From the NCBI GenBank assembly GCA_022575985.1, contig JAKSXM010000142.1:992001-1056000 (forward strand): a stretch of DNA of 64,000 bases. Reading direction: 5' to 3'. The DNA comes from Anagrus nilaparvatae (taxonomy: Eukaryota; Arthropoda; Insecta; Hymenoptera; Mymaridae). Both the position numbers and the translations under genes were made by a program. Shown piece by piece: positions 26,766 to 38,687 of the stretch; position 1 is the stretch's first letter; each line of letters opens with the position of its first letter. The notes under the pieces are model-generated. The model had not been told where the DNA came from and did no database searches. It saw only the letters and a program-made list of their open reading frames with translations.

Positions 26766-27554
26766 TTTTATATTTCTTTCTTGTGCTAATCTGTAAATAA
26801 AAATAAAAAATTTATTACATCATTTTTAAATTAATTTCAATTTTAGTTTTTTATTTTATAGGCAAAATATTTATCTTAGTATTAATTGTTTTTTTATTAT
26901 TTTTAAGAAAGTAAAATTTTCTACCACAATAAAGGCCACAATTTCCGCTATAATGTATTATTTGGTCACAATATTATTAAAAATTTGTTTACTTTGAATT
27001 AAAATTTGAAAAATATATAAGATAAGATATATATAAACATTTAAGCATGATGTCATAACATTACATATTATTGTCATCAATTTTTTTTTGTAAAATCTAA
27101 AACTTTTATAAAATTGCTGTTCAAAATTAACAAAATCTTTTTTCGAACTTCATTAATTTATCATCTTTATCATAGAATTTTGACAATTATAAAGTTAAAA
27201 TTTACAAAATGCAACAATTTAAATTACCTACCTATTTTTTAATAAAAAGAAAATAAATTTTAACAAAATTACAATTAAAATTACAATAAAAAGAAAATTA
27301 CTAGTAAAAATAGTATAAAACATAATTACTAAAGATATAATGCTTTATAGATTTAAAATTGGTAATTTTCAATCAAATCAAAACCAACAACATAAAATAA
27401 AAACTAAACTCAGATACAAATATATATATTTAATTTTAGATAAAAATAAAGATATATTGTGAAATTAAGATAAAAAGATACTTATTCTAAAATTAATATA
27501 AAAAAGTAATTTGTTAAATTTTGATAAAAATAAAAAATTTATTATTAAACTTAC

Positions 27555-27691
27555 ATTACTATCTGTTTAAGTAATTCTTTATTGTATATTAAGATGACAT
27601 TTTGATATTATAAGATGACTACTTTGGAAAAAAATACTCGAATTTGAATATCAATTTCGCTTGGTTTCGTTTCTTCTTTATATTTTCTTTC
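27555..27691 (-). other. Probable 5' UTR exon of the AlkB-like gene
   Basis: Bounded by tttttcag before 27691 and a GTAAGT donor after 27555. It contains a 3-codon upstream ORF (ATG TCA TCT TAA). A further upstream donor (CCG|GTAAGTG, exon end at 28089) sits at the edge of the GC-rich promoter. Predicted from splice signals only. Confidence 0.45.
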
Positions 27692-28089
27692 CTGAAAAAC
27701 AAAAAGTAGGAACTTTTAAAGTTTTAACGTATAAATTATTTTTTATTGACTTACATTTAAAATTAATTATTTTATTAATTTAATAAAACTATAAACTCAA
27801 AAATGATCAGCTTGTAAATACCCCAACCCTATGCGTGCACGTGTTTTTTAGTTTGTTTAACTTTAATATACAGAGAAATTAATAAATAAGAGAACAAAAT
27901 TACATAATTGCATTATAATGAAAAATCTTAATTAACAATAAATAATTATATGTCAAAATCAAAATTTAGAAATATTTACAGATATTTAAAAAAATAAATA
28001 ATAATTATAATGATAATAATATATATTTACTTGCAGATTGTAGTTTTTTAAATTTACTTGTTGAATAAGATTTGATGGCAGCACTTACC

Positions 28090-28229
28090 GGAGAAAGAGA
28101 GAAGTCCAAGATAAAATAGCGCATGCGCACCAAAAATTCTTTCCTTTCTACCGCGCAGTACCGCCCGCGCCTCTATAATACTAATACCGGCATTGGCGGC
28201 ATTCTTCTAGAAAGATTTACGCAGTAAGC
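28090..28229. promoter_or_regulatory. Divergent GC-rich promoter with NRF-1 palindrome
   Basis: An abrupt GC/CpG-rich island in very AT-rich DNA. It holds the perfect NRF-1 core palindrome gcgcatgcgc at 28119-28128, then ccgcgcagtaccgcccgcgc. Minus-strand transcription would give the AlkB-like gene (first donor at 28088), and plus-strand transcription the RNA at 28230-29393 (first donor at 28300). A single short promoter with exon 1 donors facing away on both sides suggests bidirectional use. Confidence 0.6.
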
Positions 28230-29393
28230 ATGGAGCACGTGCAAAAAGTTTGCAAATTATTTCAAGAATGGATGAAAAGGATTTGCTTTTGTGTACACAG
28301 TAAGTAAAATTTTATAAAATATTACTGATCCTAACACCAGTAACTTTAATAATCTTTATAATAAAAAAACTTATTAAATTTAGTCTGTATGTACTTATGT
28401 AGCCGGCAATCATGGCTCGGGATTTATCGAAGTACGCCATTTTCGATGTTTTCTGTTGCAAAAAGTTCCAAAGTAGACTAAATTTAATATATGAGATTTT
28501 AAATGCTCAATGGAGTAAATATTTTATTAATAATTTGTATTCAAACAAAATCTAATACTAATAAATTATTTTTATTATAGGATTACAACAAGGTATAATA
28601 AAATGAATTTCTTTATTAATATGTACAAAGATATACCAATAGTGTTGAATTAAGCGAGGAATTAAGTAAGATGAATAAAAAATCCGTTTTGATGCTTTCA
28701 ATACTTGTAAAAAAGGAAAAGGTAATAAAATTTAGATATTTGAAAATTTTTTTTTGCAATAAGTTTATATTATATAACCTCTTATTTTTTTATTTTCAGA
28801 TTTGGTCATATTGAGAAGAAATTGCATATTTACAGGAGTCATAAAATAAATATTTTGTTTGAGATTCACAAATGTTCTAAGATTTTAGATGCTCAACAGA
28901 CTATAGGTCATGTTTTTAAATTATTTTAAAAAATGCAATTTTTTAGATTTACTGCTAAAATTTCTATGCTTTTGATGCATCCGAAAAATGAAAAGGTAAG
29001 CGATTAAATTTAGTTATTTAAAAAATTGTTTTTATGATAATTAATATATACTTATTACTTATTTTATTTTCAGATTCAGCCTTTTTTAAGGAATTGCTTA
29101 TAAATATTTTGTTCAAGATTTATAAATGTCTCAACAGACTTCTTCATGTATCAAAATTATTTCAAAGGATTTTATGAATTAAATTTATTTTAATGCTTTT
29201 GATGCATCCAAATAAGGTAATTATTTTTAGTCATGCGAAATTCTTTTAATGATAATAAGTATATACTGAACCTCTTATTTTATTTTTTTCAGATTCACCT
29301 TTTATTAAGAAGAAATTGAATTCTTAATAAACATTTGTTTTTTATAAATATTCTTTGGATACTAAACTGACTGCTTCTGCTTCAACTAATAAG
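28230..29393 (+). ncRNA. Spliced transcript with tandemly duplicated exons, probably non-coding
   Basis: Exon 1 ends ACA|GTAAGT at 28300. It contains a 23-codon start-proximal frame (ATG at 28230; MEHVQKVCKLFQEW...) that soon stops downstream. Then come exon-like units: one ending AAAAG|GT at 28721, 28800-28995, 29074-29216 and 29293-29393. The last three begin CAG|ATTY and all end AAG|GTA; two share gatgcttttgatgcatcc-type tails. They share sequence and so arose by tandem duplication. All frames contain stops, so a long non-coding RNA is the simplest reading. Exon calls rest on splice motifs only. Confidence 0.45.
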
Positions 29394-29929
29394 GTAGGAA
29401 ATGAATTTTATTTTTATAATAAATAGGTATGAAATCCTCAATTTTTTTCGTTAAAAATAAATCCACCACCATAAAACCAATTTATTTTTGAAACCCTTAG
29501 TACCCAAATATTTTACTTTCAAACCGCTGGGATAAAACTTTTATTTACATTAAATTGACTAGTTAGTAATTATTTATTTTATTATTTAAAATTTGAAGTC
29601 CTTTTGTTTTTATGTATAAATTAGTACTTTTACATAAACGTTAATCATTCATATTTTTAGATATTTTAACTGAAACATACATTCCATAAACCGATACCGC
29701 AGCTAAAAATCAATTTAAAAAATAATTATTTAAGTAAAAAATTAAATTATATCCTTAATTCTTATTGTTAAATTATGCAAAACAGTTTTTTTACGATAGC
29801 AGAAAAGTAATTTTTATAATTGTTTAAGCCTAGCTTTTGATTTGTGTATGTTCAACTTAAATAGAATCCAATTAATATCTCCTGCTAACCGTTTACTGTC
29901 AAAGTTATTTCGTTTATTTTTTTTAATTA

Positions 29930-31100
29930 TAGATTAGTTATAGAATTACAAATAGATAATGCGAGGTTTATTTATTTACAAAATTTTAAATTTAGTTTAT
30001 TAAAATAGCATCCATCCCCTGCTTGCTTACCATTTTTAATCAAAATTATTTGACATATTTTTTTTTTAGTTATAGTTAAGATAGAATCACAAATTTAGGT
30101 ACATTGCGAGATTTATTTTTTTATTAAATTTTAAGGTTAGTTTAATTGAAAGCGTCTAGTTAAAATCTTTTGTTTGCCATTTTGAATCAAAATTATTATG
30201 TATATTTTTTTTAAAATTATTATAGTTTAGATAGAGTTACAAATTTAGGTACAATGCGAGATTTAGTTTATTTGAAAGCCTCCAGTTAACACCCATTGCT
30301 TGCCATTTTTAATTAAAATATTATGCATAATTTTTTTTATTTATAGTTTAGATAGAGTTACAAATTTAGGTACAATACGAGACTTAGTTCATTTGAAAGC
30401 ATCCAGCGAACACCCATTTCTTGCCATTTTTAATCAATATTATGCATATATTTTTTTTTTTAATAATAACTAAGTTAGAATTACAAATTTAAGTACATTG
30501 CGAGATTTATTTTTTGAGCAAATTTTAAGTTTAGTTTAATTGAAAGTGTCCAGTTAAAATCCTTTGCTTGCTATTTTGAATCAAAATTATTATGCATATT
30601 TTTTTAAAAATTATTATAGTTTAGATAGAGTTACAAATTTAGGTACAATGCGAGACTTAGTTCATTTGAAAGTGTCCAGCGAACACCCATTGCTTGCCAT
30701 TTTTAATCAGAATTATTTTTCATATATATATTTTTTTTAATTATAATTTAGTTAGAATTACAAATTTAGTTACAATGAAAGATTTATTTTTTTATGACAT
30801 ATTAAGTTTAGTTTATTTTAAAGCTTCCAGTTAACACCCCTTGCTTACCATTTATTATCCATATTTATAATATTTTTTTTAAATTCTATAGTTCTGTTCA
30901 GTTTTAATTACAAATAGCTACTGAGAGATTTATTTACTTACTTTTAACTTTCAAAGAACTTGTTTTAAATTACAATGTAGTTTATAAAAATAGGTAATGC
31001 TTTTAATTGTCTAATCTTGTTTTTTTGTGTGTAAAACTTAGTTAATTTGAATAGCATCTAGTTACACACCCCTTGCTTACCATTGAAAGTTATTATTGTT
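29930..31100 (+). repeat. Tandem array, ~8 units of 120-150 bp
   Basis: Each unit has a T-run, atagtttagatagagttaca, aatttaggtacaatgcgag, a variable segment, cagttaacacccattgcttg ccatttttaatc, then the next T-run. Units start near 29934, 30070, 30220, 30342, 30468, 30614, 30746 and 30888. Long and short subtypes alternate irregularly. Isolated late copies of the cttgcttacc core occur at about 32840 and 33735. Every unit carries a T-run plus AG that looks like a 3' splice site. No open frame. Confidence 0.75.
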
Positions 31101-31252
31101 GGTAGCATGATTATGCATCTAGCAGTATTTAGATGGAATCATGCCGTAAAAGTTTGTTAGTTCAAAAAATGTAGTGTCCGTGTAACAATGTCTCATTTGT
31201 GAAGAAATGTTGTCCTAAAATCATTCTGATGCTTCTATCATGTTTTTTTTAT

Positions 31253-31365
31253 CATGGAAAATGTTTATATGGTGGGGGTACGTCAAAACTTAAAAATTAA
31301 GGAGCTACCCTCCCAAATTTGTCCGTTTTAAGGGGGGGGGGTTAAATGAGACTTAAGGAGCATTT
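31253..31365 (+). mobile_element. Truncated CATGGAACATG-family copy
   Basis: Starts catggaaaatgtttatatgg, has a gggggtac block and a G-run near 31330-31339, then one gacttaagg unit before identity is lost. Confidence 0.5.
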
Positions 31366-32961
31366 AGACGAGAAAAAAGTAGGGGGTAAAAACTACCCCT
31401 TTAATAAGTTAAATTAAAAAAATTTTTGAATCTTAAAAATTTGTTCTCTTTAATTTAAAAAATTTTATAGTTACTTAATATTGTATATTGTATTTAACTT
31501 TCCCTAGGGGGTGAAAATGGTTGAAAACTACCCCTAAAATAAATAAATAAATATAAAAAATAAATTTTATTTTTAAATTTTCCTTTTGCAATTGAAAAAA
31601 TAAGATAAGCAGTCCAAAAGCTTGTTTTACATCCCTCGATGATGAAAACCACCTCTAAATTTAAAAACTGAAAAATATGATAAAATATTTTTTTTTTAAA
31701 TTTTTTATTCAAGTATTCGATTATTTTTTATTACATTCATACATAATATGAGCTCTTCCGGGGTGAAATCAGATTAAAACTACCCATAATTAAAAAAAAA
31801 AATAAGAAAATGGTTATAAATTTTATTTTAATTTTTCTTTTTGGGTCCATAAAATAACTTCATAGTATAAAGGTATCTCTTGGGCGAAGATGAAGAGGTG
31901 GGAAATTAATTTAATAATTATGAAAAAAATTTTTTAATTTTTATCTTCCTTGGATTAAATTTTTTGATACAGATTGAGAAAAAGGAAAATCGTACCATGT
32001 TTAATGAAAAAATTTAATATGTATGTAGATAAATTTTTATGAAACTTGTAGTAAAATTTCTGCTACAGGTGATGCTCCGAATATTGGTTTAGTTATGATA
32101 AATTTTACTTCAAGTATAGTAAAAATATATCTTAATTAGTATTAAATTTTTTGTTAACCATGGTAAAAATTTCCTTTTTATACGTCTGTCTTGCCTTTTA
32201 TGTCAGTATCGTAAAAGTAATCTAATAAAAATTTTTCCGTGTAATAATCGAGCTAATAGTATTGTTACTTATTAATTTGCAAATGAGAAATTTCGAAAAA
32301 TATTTAAATCAATTTTTTTATAATTCTATAATTTAGGAGTGGTTTTATACCCCTCTTCATACTTCCTGGAGAGTTAGAGCACTTTTTTATTCTAATAATG
32401 ATGTTATTTTTCAGTTCCAAATTTTTTTTTTTAAATTAAGGGATACTTTTTATCAATTTTCAATCCCTGGGTAAGAGTTAATTCATCGTACAATAGTAAA
32501 TTGTTATAAAATATTAAATATTAGATTCAAGAATTAAAAAAAAAAATCAAGAAATAAAATAAAAATTGTCTTTTATTAATTGTTGCTAGTAAATTTCTTT
32601 ATTTTTGTGGTAGGTTTTACCTCCTTTTATAGGGGTATAATTTCTCTAATATCCAAATTATGGTCTTTTATCTAGTAATTCAAATATTTTGCAAATGAAA
32701 AAGTAATAATTATTTGATCATTTTAGCTTTAGGCCATCTCTATACCAGTATCTTTTTTTTAAATTATATTTATTATAAAAAATCTGACAAAAAACCCCTT
32801 CTAAAAAATTGTTTTTCAGCCTACAACTTACACCCCTTGCTTACCTTAAAGTTTCAAAGTAATTTTTTTTTAATGTCTAGTTTAGTTAACATTATAAATA
32901 GGTAATGTTTATAAATTGTCAAAGTTCAGTTGTTTGATTATACAATTTTATACTTTGTTAA
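31366..32961. other. No gene seen; weak tandem-like AT-rich sequence
   Basis: Repeated motifs of the aactacccctaaaat kind (31380-31800) suggest an old degenerate repeat. A stray copy of the 30 kb array core lies at about 32816-32860. The 63-72 codon frames are not credited. Confidence 0.4.
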
Positions 32962-33703
32962 TTAAGGTACCAACCGCGTGAAAGGCGGTGTTTTTTAATA
33001 ACTTTTTATAATTGATTTTTTTCAAAAAGTATTTTTATTAGCGATTTAAAATTCTGTACAGTGTTTGTTAAAGGTTTAATGAATACAAAAAAAAATTTTT
33101 TTTTCGATTTCCGTTTTTTTGCTTTTGGATAGGTGGCGTTGAAGTTGCGCCATAAAACAAAAGTAAGCTCCACTGCGGACAGTTAATCTCCGGATTGGCT
33201 CATCCGAAAAAAAAAAAAAAAAAAAAAATCCATAATTAGTAAGGTTTCTTACAAGCCAATCGACCAAAAAAAAAAAAAAAATGCAAAAAGAAAAATTTTG
33301 ACAAGTGTTAAAAAAAAAAATGCGAAAATTGACCACGTTTTTTTCCCTTTCTCCCATAAAAAGAGCTGTAAATTTTCAAAAATTTTTTTTTTTTTGGTCG
33401 ATTGGCTTACAAAATTAGTCAACAAATAAAACAAAACCACTTTTTTCCAAATCGGTCGAGCCAATCCCGAGATTAACTGTCCGCAGTGTGAAAAAAAGTA
33501 GTTTCGAGTAAATCGAGTTTAAAGTTTTAACTTACATGCGGTGAGATACGGTTACGCGCTCTTTAATCCCGCTTTTGACACATTTATACATCGAATTTAA
33601 AAAAAATATTTTAACATGATATACTTGAATATATTTTCTAACGATTAAAAAAAAAAAAATTTTTTTGATTACGGAAATTTTTTTCACGCGGTTGGTACCT
33701 TAA
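32962..33703. mobile_element. TTAA-flanked TIR/foldback element (piggyBac-like MITE)
   Basis: TTAA at 32962-32965 and 33700-33703 flanks the inverted ends ggtaccaaccgcgtgaaa (32966-32983) and its reverse complement (33682-33699). Inner inverted segments (actgcggacagttaatctcc and cgattggctt) show a nested foldback. TTAA duplication is typical of piggyBac-superfamily targets. There is no transposase; open frames inside are low-complexity. Confidence 0.75.
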
Positions 33704-33756
33704 GTATCATCAAGTTAAGCATTTAGTTACCCTTGCTTACCGTTAAAGATCAAACC

Positions 33757-33787
<31 letters not shown>

Positions 33788-35767
33788 GATAGATTTTTTT
33801 TAATTTAATTTACAACTTAGTTAAAATTAGAAAAAGTTAATGTTTAAGCTATATGTATTCCTTTCTGCATTTTGAATCTTTGATAGAAGAATCTATAAGT
33901 ATCTATACTTGTCTGATATTGCCCATTAATCAAATAAGCTAAATAATTCATTTTTTTTTATAAATCATCCCTTTAACATGGAACATTTAATGGAACTTCT
34001 GATATTAATTTAAATTATAATATTGATAATAACAATAATAATAATAATAAATAATCTTTTTACAATTAACATAAAATATTTTTTTATCAATACTTTAGAA
34101 TTAAAAAAAATCATTTCAATTACTTTTTAGCTACTGGAAAAAGAGCAAATTATCCAATACAACTGAATTAGCACGTACTACATTTTTGTATACATCAAGA
34201 TTCTCATCTTTTTTCTGTCATGTGCGTTTTAGCAAAATTAAGGACTAAATAATATATATAAGCCTATTTTAAGAAACAATGAAAATGTTGATTATTTATA
34301 AAATAATATGTTCATGAAATACTTTAGATTTTTATTTACGCAAAAAAGATATATGAACATAAATAAGCAAAAATTGACAAATTAGGAGTATATTTGAAAA
34401 AAATTTAATTTATTATCATTGAGTTGTGAGTTTCGTAAATTAAAAATTTTACGATTTCATGTTTTCATAAAAATATTGCACATTCTTAACAAAATGATTA
34501 TTAAATATTATATTTTTATGGCCATATGACATTGGTAATTGTATTACATCTTGTTTTTACTATTTTAAGTTAGTAGAAAGCAAAAAAATTAATTTACATA
34601 AGTGCGTATCGTTTGTTGTAATTTTTTTTTAATATTACTAATTATAACAGAATCAAGTCCCTAATCTTTTATTCAAAATTTTACACTATTCTTTTATAAA
34701 CTGAATAAAGCCAGTTATATCAAATTCATAAATTTATTGTATTTTATCACTTCTTATACATATACGTCGCGACACGCAAACTCTACTTTTCACTTTTAGC
34801 TCACTCAGAAAAGAATCGTATTCTGAAAAATTCACATGCAGGTTAAAGTACTCCACAGATCAGGACTTTTGCACAGTAATAATTATTCTTATACCAGAAG
34901 TTTCATCCGCCCGGCGACTACGTGCTTTTTACTCGGATAACGATTACTGGCCACTGATACAGTGGCATTGTCCATTATGTTAAAGTTTCGGTCTTTGCCT
35001 TATGAAAAAGAAAGGAGGGGTAGGAAGAGGTTTTATCTACCATCCAAGTATCTAGAAATATTGAACAAATTTTTTTTGCGAAATTCTGGTAGTAACGGTT
35101 TCTTTTTCTTCTTTTCACCTTAAATAAAGTTAAATTGCAAAAAAGAATTATTTTTTCTGAATATAAATGTAAATAAATATTTAAATAATCGAAGTTGAAT
35201 CTATGTTTATAATAAAATTAAATATTTTTGGTTGATGCAAATGTTAACTATTGTTTTATATAAAAATTTAATTTGAGTTATCATCATTCATAATTCACCA
35301 TTCATTCATTCTTCACTAAAAATGCAACCAAATATTAGCAAATTAAGAAATATAAGTGATTGGAATTTTACCGTAGCTTGTATAAATGACAAAACTGGGT
35401 AATATTCATCCCAATGTATTTATAAAACTTTCATGATCATGAAGCTTGAAATAACTAAAAACTGTTAAATAAGCACCTAATTTCAAAGTTTATACCTGCT
35501 TTATTATCTTTCATTTTGTTTTTTGATACCGATGTCAATGGGTTTTGAATTACCTGTAAGTTTTTGGCTGCAAACATAGTTCTTTATTTTCCTGTAGTGG
35601 ATGCGAAAGCAGAGCCAAAACGTTTTTATATTTTCAGTGTTCTTGACTAGTTGGTTTTGTCATTTTTTTCTTATCGATAGGTTGCTCGTTCATATCCAGT
35701 TTATTAATCTAATACATTATATCTGTATGTAAACAACGAATATATGTATTAATAATTTCTTCATTAT
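33704..35767. other. No clear gene; long poly-T and one possible mini-exon
   Basis: Contains an unusually long T-run at about 33751-33787. GC-richer sequence at 34760-35000 could be a promoter or old repeat. At 35323-35400 a plus-strand ATG opens 25 codons (MQPNISKLRNISDWNFTV...) ending at a possible CTGG|GTAATA donor. No partner exon was found, so it is not called. Confidence 0.35.
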
Positions 35768-35962
35768 TCAGTAACAAAATGTCGACTTTGAAGTCGTAAA
35801 GTTCTTTTGTACTAATAAGTTTGCTAAATCTTCAGGAGTAGGAAAGGATTGAAGATGCTCGCATCCCTGTTCAGTGCATATCAGATCAGGACGTTCTCTA
35901 TAAAAAGGCGTTGTCAGAATCTGATGTCTATGTGTCGTAACACTGCAACAAGTATAATACAA
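35768..35962 (-). pseudogene. JmjC-gene tail fragment (Cys/His module), copy A0
   Basis: About 60 codons matching the C-terminal part of the JmjC-type gene at 49423-50378: YTCC-x-VTTHRHQILTT, RERPDLIC, then C-x4-C followed by FPTPEDLANLL. The spaced Cys and a terminal amphipathic segment suggest a zinc-binding module. No JmjC core lies beside it, so it is a detached fragment or a single exon of an incomplete gene. Confidence 0.5.
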
Positions 35963-36105
35963 GTTAAATATGTATTAACAGATTTTTTTTTTTATATAAG
36001 TTTTTAATAACTTAAAAAATAAATTAATATTTTCCTATGATACATAAATATTTAATAAATAAATAACAAATCTAATTCATAAGATTTATAACTAAAAAAT
36101 TTGGT

Positions 36106-36354
36106 TTAATTGTAAAAATAATTTAATCTTGAGTTTTCAAGTCTATATTTTTCAGCACTAATATTTAAAAAATCGTCTCTTCTAAAATAATGGTTAAGTA
36201 CAAGATAGTTATACTTAAAAGTAATTAAGTAAATCAAAGAATTTATTTCATTTACACAATCTTCTTTGATGCGGATACGATTATTTTCCCTGTCAAATTG
36301 CAAATATTGGCAATTAATTGCTATCTGTTTCACCATTGATTTACTATAATGCAT
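36106..36354 (-). pseudogene. FRRDDFLNI-family fragment, copy D0
   Basis: 82 codons strongly similar to 43547-43760: AINCQYLQFDRENNRIRIKE, then YNYLVLNHYFRRDDFLNI. It lacks the upstream ~250 residues of the larger copy. Family unknown: helical, basic, no signal peptide. It lies between two JmjC-tail fragments. Confidence 0.55.
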
Positions 36355-36410
36355 ATATTTTTCTTTTAAATAATATACTATTATAGTAATATTCGTACCT
36401 GTAGATATAA

Positions 36411-36634
36411 TTAAAATATTCGACTAATGTGGGCTGCTAAAGCCTCAGGAGTAGGGAAAGATGGAAAATGCTCGCACTTCTCCTTGGTACAAACAAGATC
36501 AGGCTGTTGCCTATCATAAGCCGTTGTAAGAATCTGATGGCGATCAGTAATTATACACGCACAGGTATACTCCTGCTTCAATTGCCCCTTAATACAGCGA
36601 GGAAGAAAGTTGAACTCCTGTCGGTTGAAATTTC
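36411..36634 (-). pseudogene. JmjC-gene tail fragment, copy A1
   Basis: Open from 36634 to a TAA at 36411. FNFLPRCIKGQLKQEYTCAC and TDRHQILTTAYDR match the 49 kb gene closely, including the residues just after its JmjC core (EAVNFLPRFFE...). Ends FPTPEALAAHISRIF, giving a C-x4-C...H arrangement like a degenerate zinc finger. No upstream JmjC exons are attached. Confidence 0.55.
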
Positions 36635-36649
36635 ATCATTCGGCGTATG

Positions 36650-36830
36650 TCATTTAAGATGGTTTGCTAAATCCTCAGGAGTAGGAAATGATTGAAGATG
36701 CTCGCATCCCTGTTCAATACATATCAGATCAGGACGTTCTCGAAAAAAGGCGTTGTCAGAATCTGATGTCTATGTGTCGTAACACAGCAACAAGTATACT
36801 GCTGATTAAACCTAAAAATTTGCAGCTTCT
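36650..36830 (-). pseudogene. JmjC-gene tail fragment with frameshift, copy A2
   Basis: The third tail copy, head-to-tail with A1. The reading frame breaks at a T-run (cgttctcgaaaaaaggcgtt, about 36740-36760) where copy A0 is intact. Ends ...EDLANHLK then TGA. Clearly a decayed duplicate of A0. Confidence 0.55.
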
Positions 36831-36899
36831 GAATACAAAAGTTAAAATAAATAATAAACCAGCTGAAACATAAAAAAAACAAAAACAATTACTCATCAA

Positions 36900-38132
36900 A
36901 GTAAGTGGCTTGGTAAAATAATTCAATGTGTAAATGCTAACAAAGCGCATCGTTGGCTCATTCCTGAAGCGATTTTTCCTATCCCCGTGAGTAAAACGTT
37001 TGCGTTAGCGTTGTTTGTGTTTTCATGCTCATGCTTTGGTGCGTAATTACATTATATTATTAATAAGTACATTAAGACTCACCTCCTGTTCTGCCTAGTT
37101 ACGAAGTCAAGGAGAGTCACCATTGATTTTTTCTTGCCTTCTCTGTCTTTTCCTTTTCCTCCTTCCTTTTCTTTGCTTCCCGAGATCTCTTTAGTTGTTT
37201 TAGTACTGTTATGTCCATCATTTCGCTTAGTTCCAGCGTGTATAGAACCCTGTAACGCCCCTTGCGTGGTTTGGCGTATTCATAATTGCTATTCTCTCTC
37301 TGAGTTTTCCCACGACGGTGTCGTCGTCTAAGTTATTTTCGGCATTCATTGCGCATAACATGTTATCTCTGTAAGTGGGAGTGGTATCACAACTACCCAG
37401 TATTTCTTGACATACTGAGCTAGTGTACTCAGAATCATAATTGAAGAAATGTACCGCTCTAGTTACGCTCTCACCAAGCTCTAACTTTTTTAAAGAAACG
37501 TCATTATATCTGGCTAAGTATGCTGTGGTCTCGTATTCAAAAAACCAGTCTATTGTTAATTTGGTGTCTGCGTAACGCATTGAATAATGATGCAACACGA
37601 GTGCGTTTAGTCGCCGTAACAATGTTGAGCTGAATAGCAATGGTATAACGGGTAGGTTATTGCCCGACCTTTTATCTCCTGGAGTTCTATATCCCAATTT
37701 AAAGAAGACGTCATTAACGATATATACGCCGTCGCTCTTACGTTGCGCTATTTCTGGCTGCATTATTAATATACCTGAATTGCTTCCACATATCTTGAGT
37801 GATCCTCTTTTGATAAAAGCCTTAAAAGCGGCGTTGTCTGGCATCTCTTTGATGTTGGCTCTGTAATCCCTGATCTCCTTAGAAAAGTAATCTTGCATGC
37901 CATTGCATATAGCATTCATTAAAATATGATTTTGAGTTGATATTATTTCAGTTCCGTTACTGACATACAGCCTAAGCACAGGCATATACTTTATGCTACC
38001 AGGGCACGCTAGCGAAAAATAATCCACCATGTCTTGGCGCATGGATAAACAGAACACTACGTTGCAAGTATTAGACCTCCTTATATTTGGAAACTGAACC
38101 CTATAATTACCGACCTTGACACAGCTTATCTT
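36900..38132 (-). CDS. Unrecognised ORF(s), virus-like, with frame change near the 3' end
   Basis: Open from 38132 to a stop at 37227, about 300 codons without an obvious start ATG (the first internal ATG is at 38042). Visibly more GC-rich, with unbiased codon use, than surrounding DNA. The fold is not recognisable: mixed alpha/beta composition, no signal peptide or TM. From about 37250 a second frame is open and Lys/Glu-rich (KEKEGGKGKDREGKKK) to about 37080, suggesting the original product was longer and is now shifted. A further coding-like stretch (MSQRCALLAFTH end) lies at 36910-37070. I suspect a structural-protein-like insertion from an RNA or other virus; this is inference only. Confidence 0.4.
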
Positions 38133-38176
38133 TTAAATTATAACATCGTCTCTAGGTTTTCACAATAAAATCCCAT

Positions 38177-38578
38177 TTATATATTAACAGCCCCATCTTC
38201 CTTATTACGCATTCTATATTTTATAATTAACATTGTAATAATTAATAATAAAACTATTAACCATATAATTAACAATATTAACGCAATACTTTTCTTGTCT
38301 GGATACCCAACTTGAATAAATATTTCTTTAACCTTTACTTGCTTTTTAATTTTACTGATATGATTGCATGTACTGTTGATCTCCACATAATTTCAATAGC
38401 ATCTACAAACTTGAAATTCACAAAATGAATTATCTTGGACGCACAGATCTTTTCCTGAGCAATTTTGACCAAGCAAATTTATGTCCAGACACATTTTTCC
38501 AATAACAATTTCATTTTCTTGACATGCTTCAATACTTGCAAGAAATATCACAATTAAACTCGCGACTTCAAATTTCAT
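38177..38578 (-). pseudogene. EB-module type I membrane protein with in-frame TGA
   Basis: ATG at 38578; signal peptide MKFEVASLIVIFLASIEA. A Cys-rich segment follows (C-LDINLLGQNC-SGKDLC...C-QVCRC) with the spacing of insect EB modules. After TGCTAT the frame meets TGA at 38393-38395, then stays open in the same frame through one more Cys, a 24-residue TM helix (IALILLIIWLIVLLLIITML) and a basic tail to 38177. Either TGA truncates it to a 61-aa secreted peptide, or a sense codon mutated. Part of the small membrane-protein set of this cluster. Confidence 0.55.
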
Positions 38579-38687
38579 TTTTTATGTTAAGTTTACTCAA
38601 TATAATTTTAATTATATTATAATTGATTTTGATTTTATTTGTTTATGAACAAATATTTCTTATTGCTATTAAGTAGGCACGGCGAAA

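Noticed and set aside
29930..31100. CRISPR-like array
   Set aside because: Units are 120-150 bp, spacers are homologous to each other, and the genome is eukaryotic.
33076..33464. Open frames of 71-93 codons
   Set aside because: They lie inside the TTAA element and are driven by A/T homopolymers (Phe/Lys runs).
33751..33787. Long poly-T as a retroposon tail
   Set aside because: No retroposed body or target-site duplication next to it; homopolymers are common here.
35323..35400. 25-codon plus-strand exon (MQPNISKLRNISDWNFTV...)
   Set aside because: Plausible ATG and donor, but no second exon and no family evidence; only noted in the gap entry.
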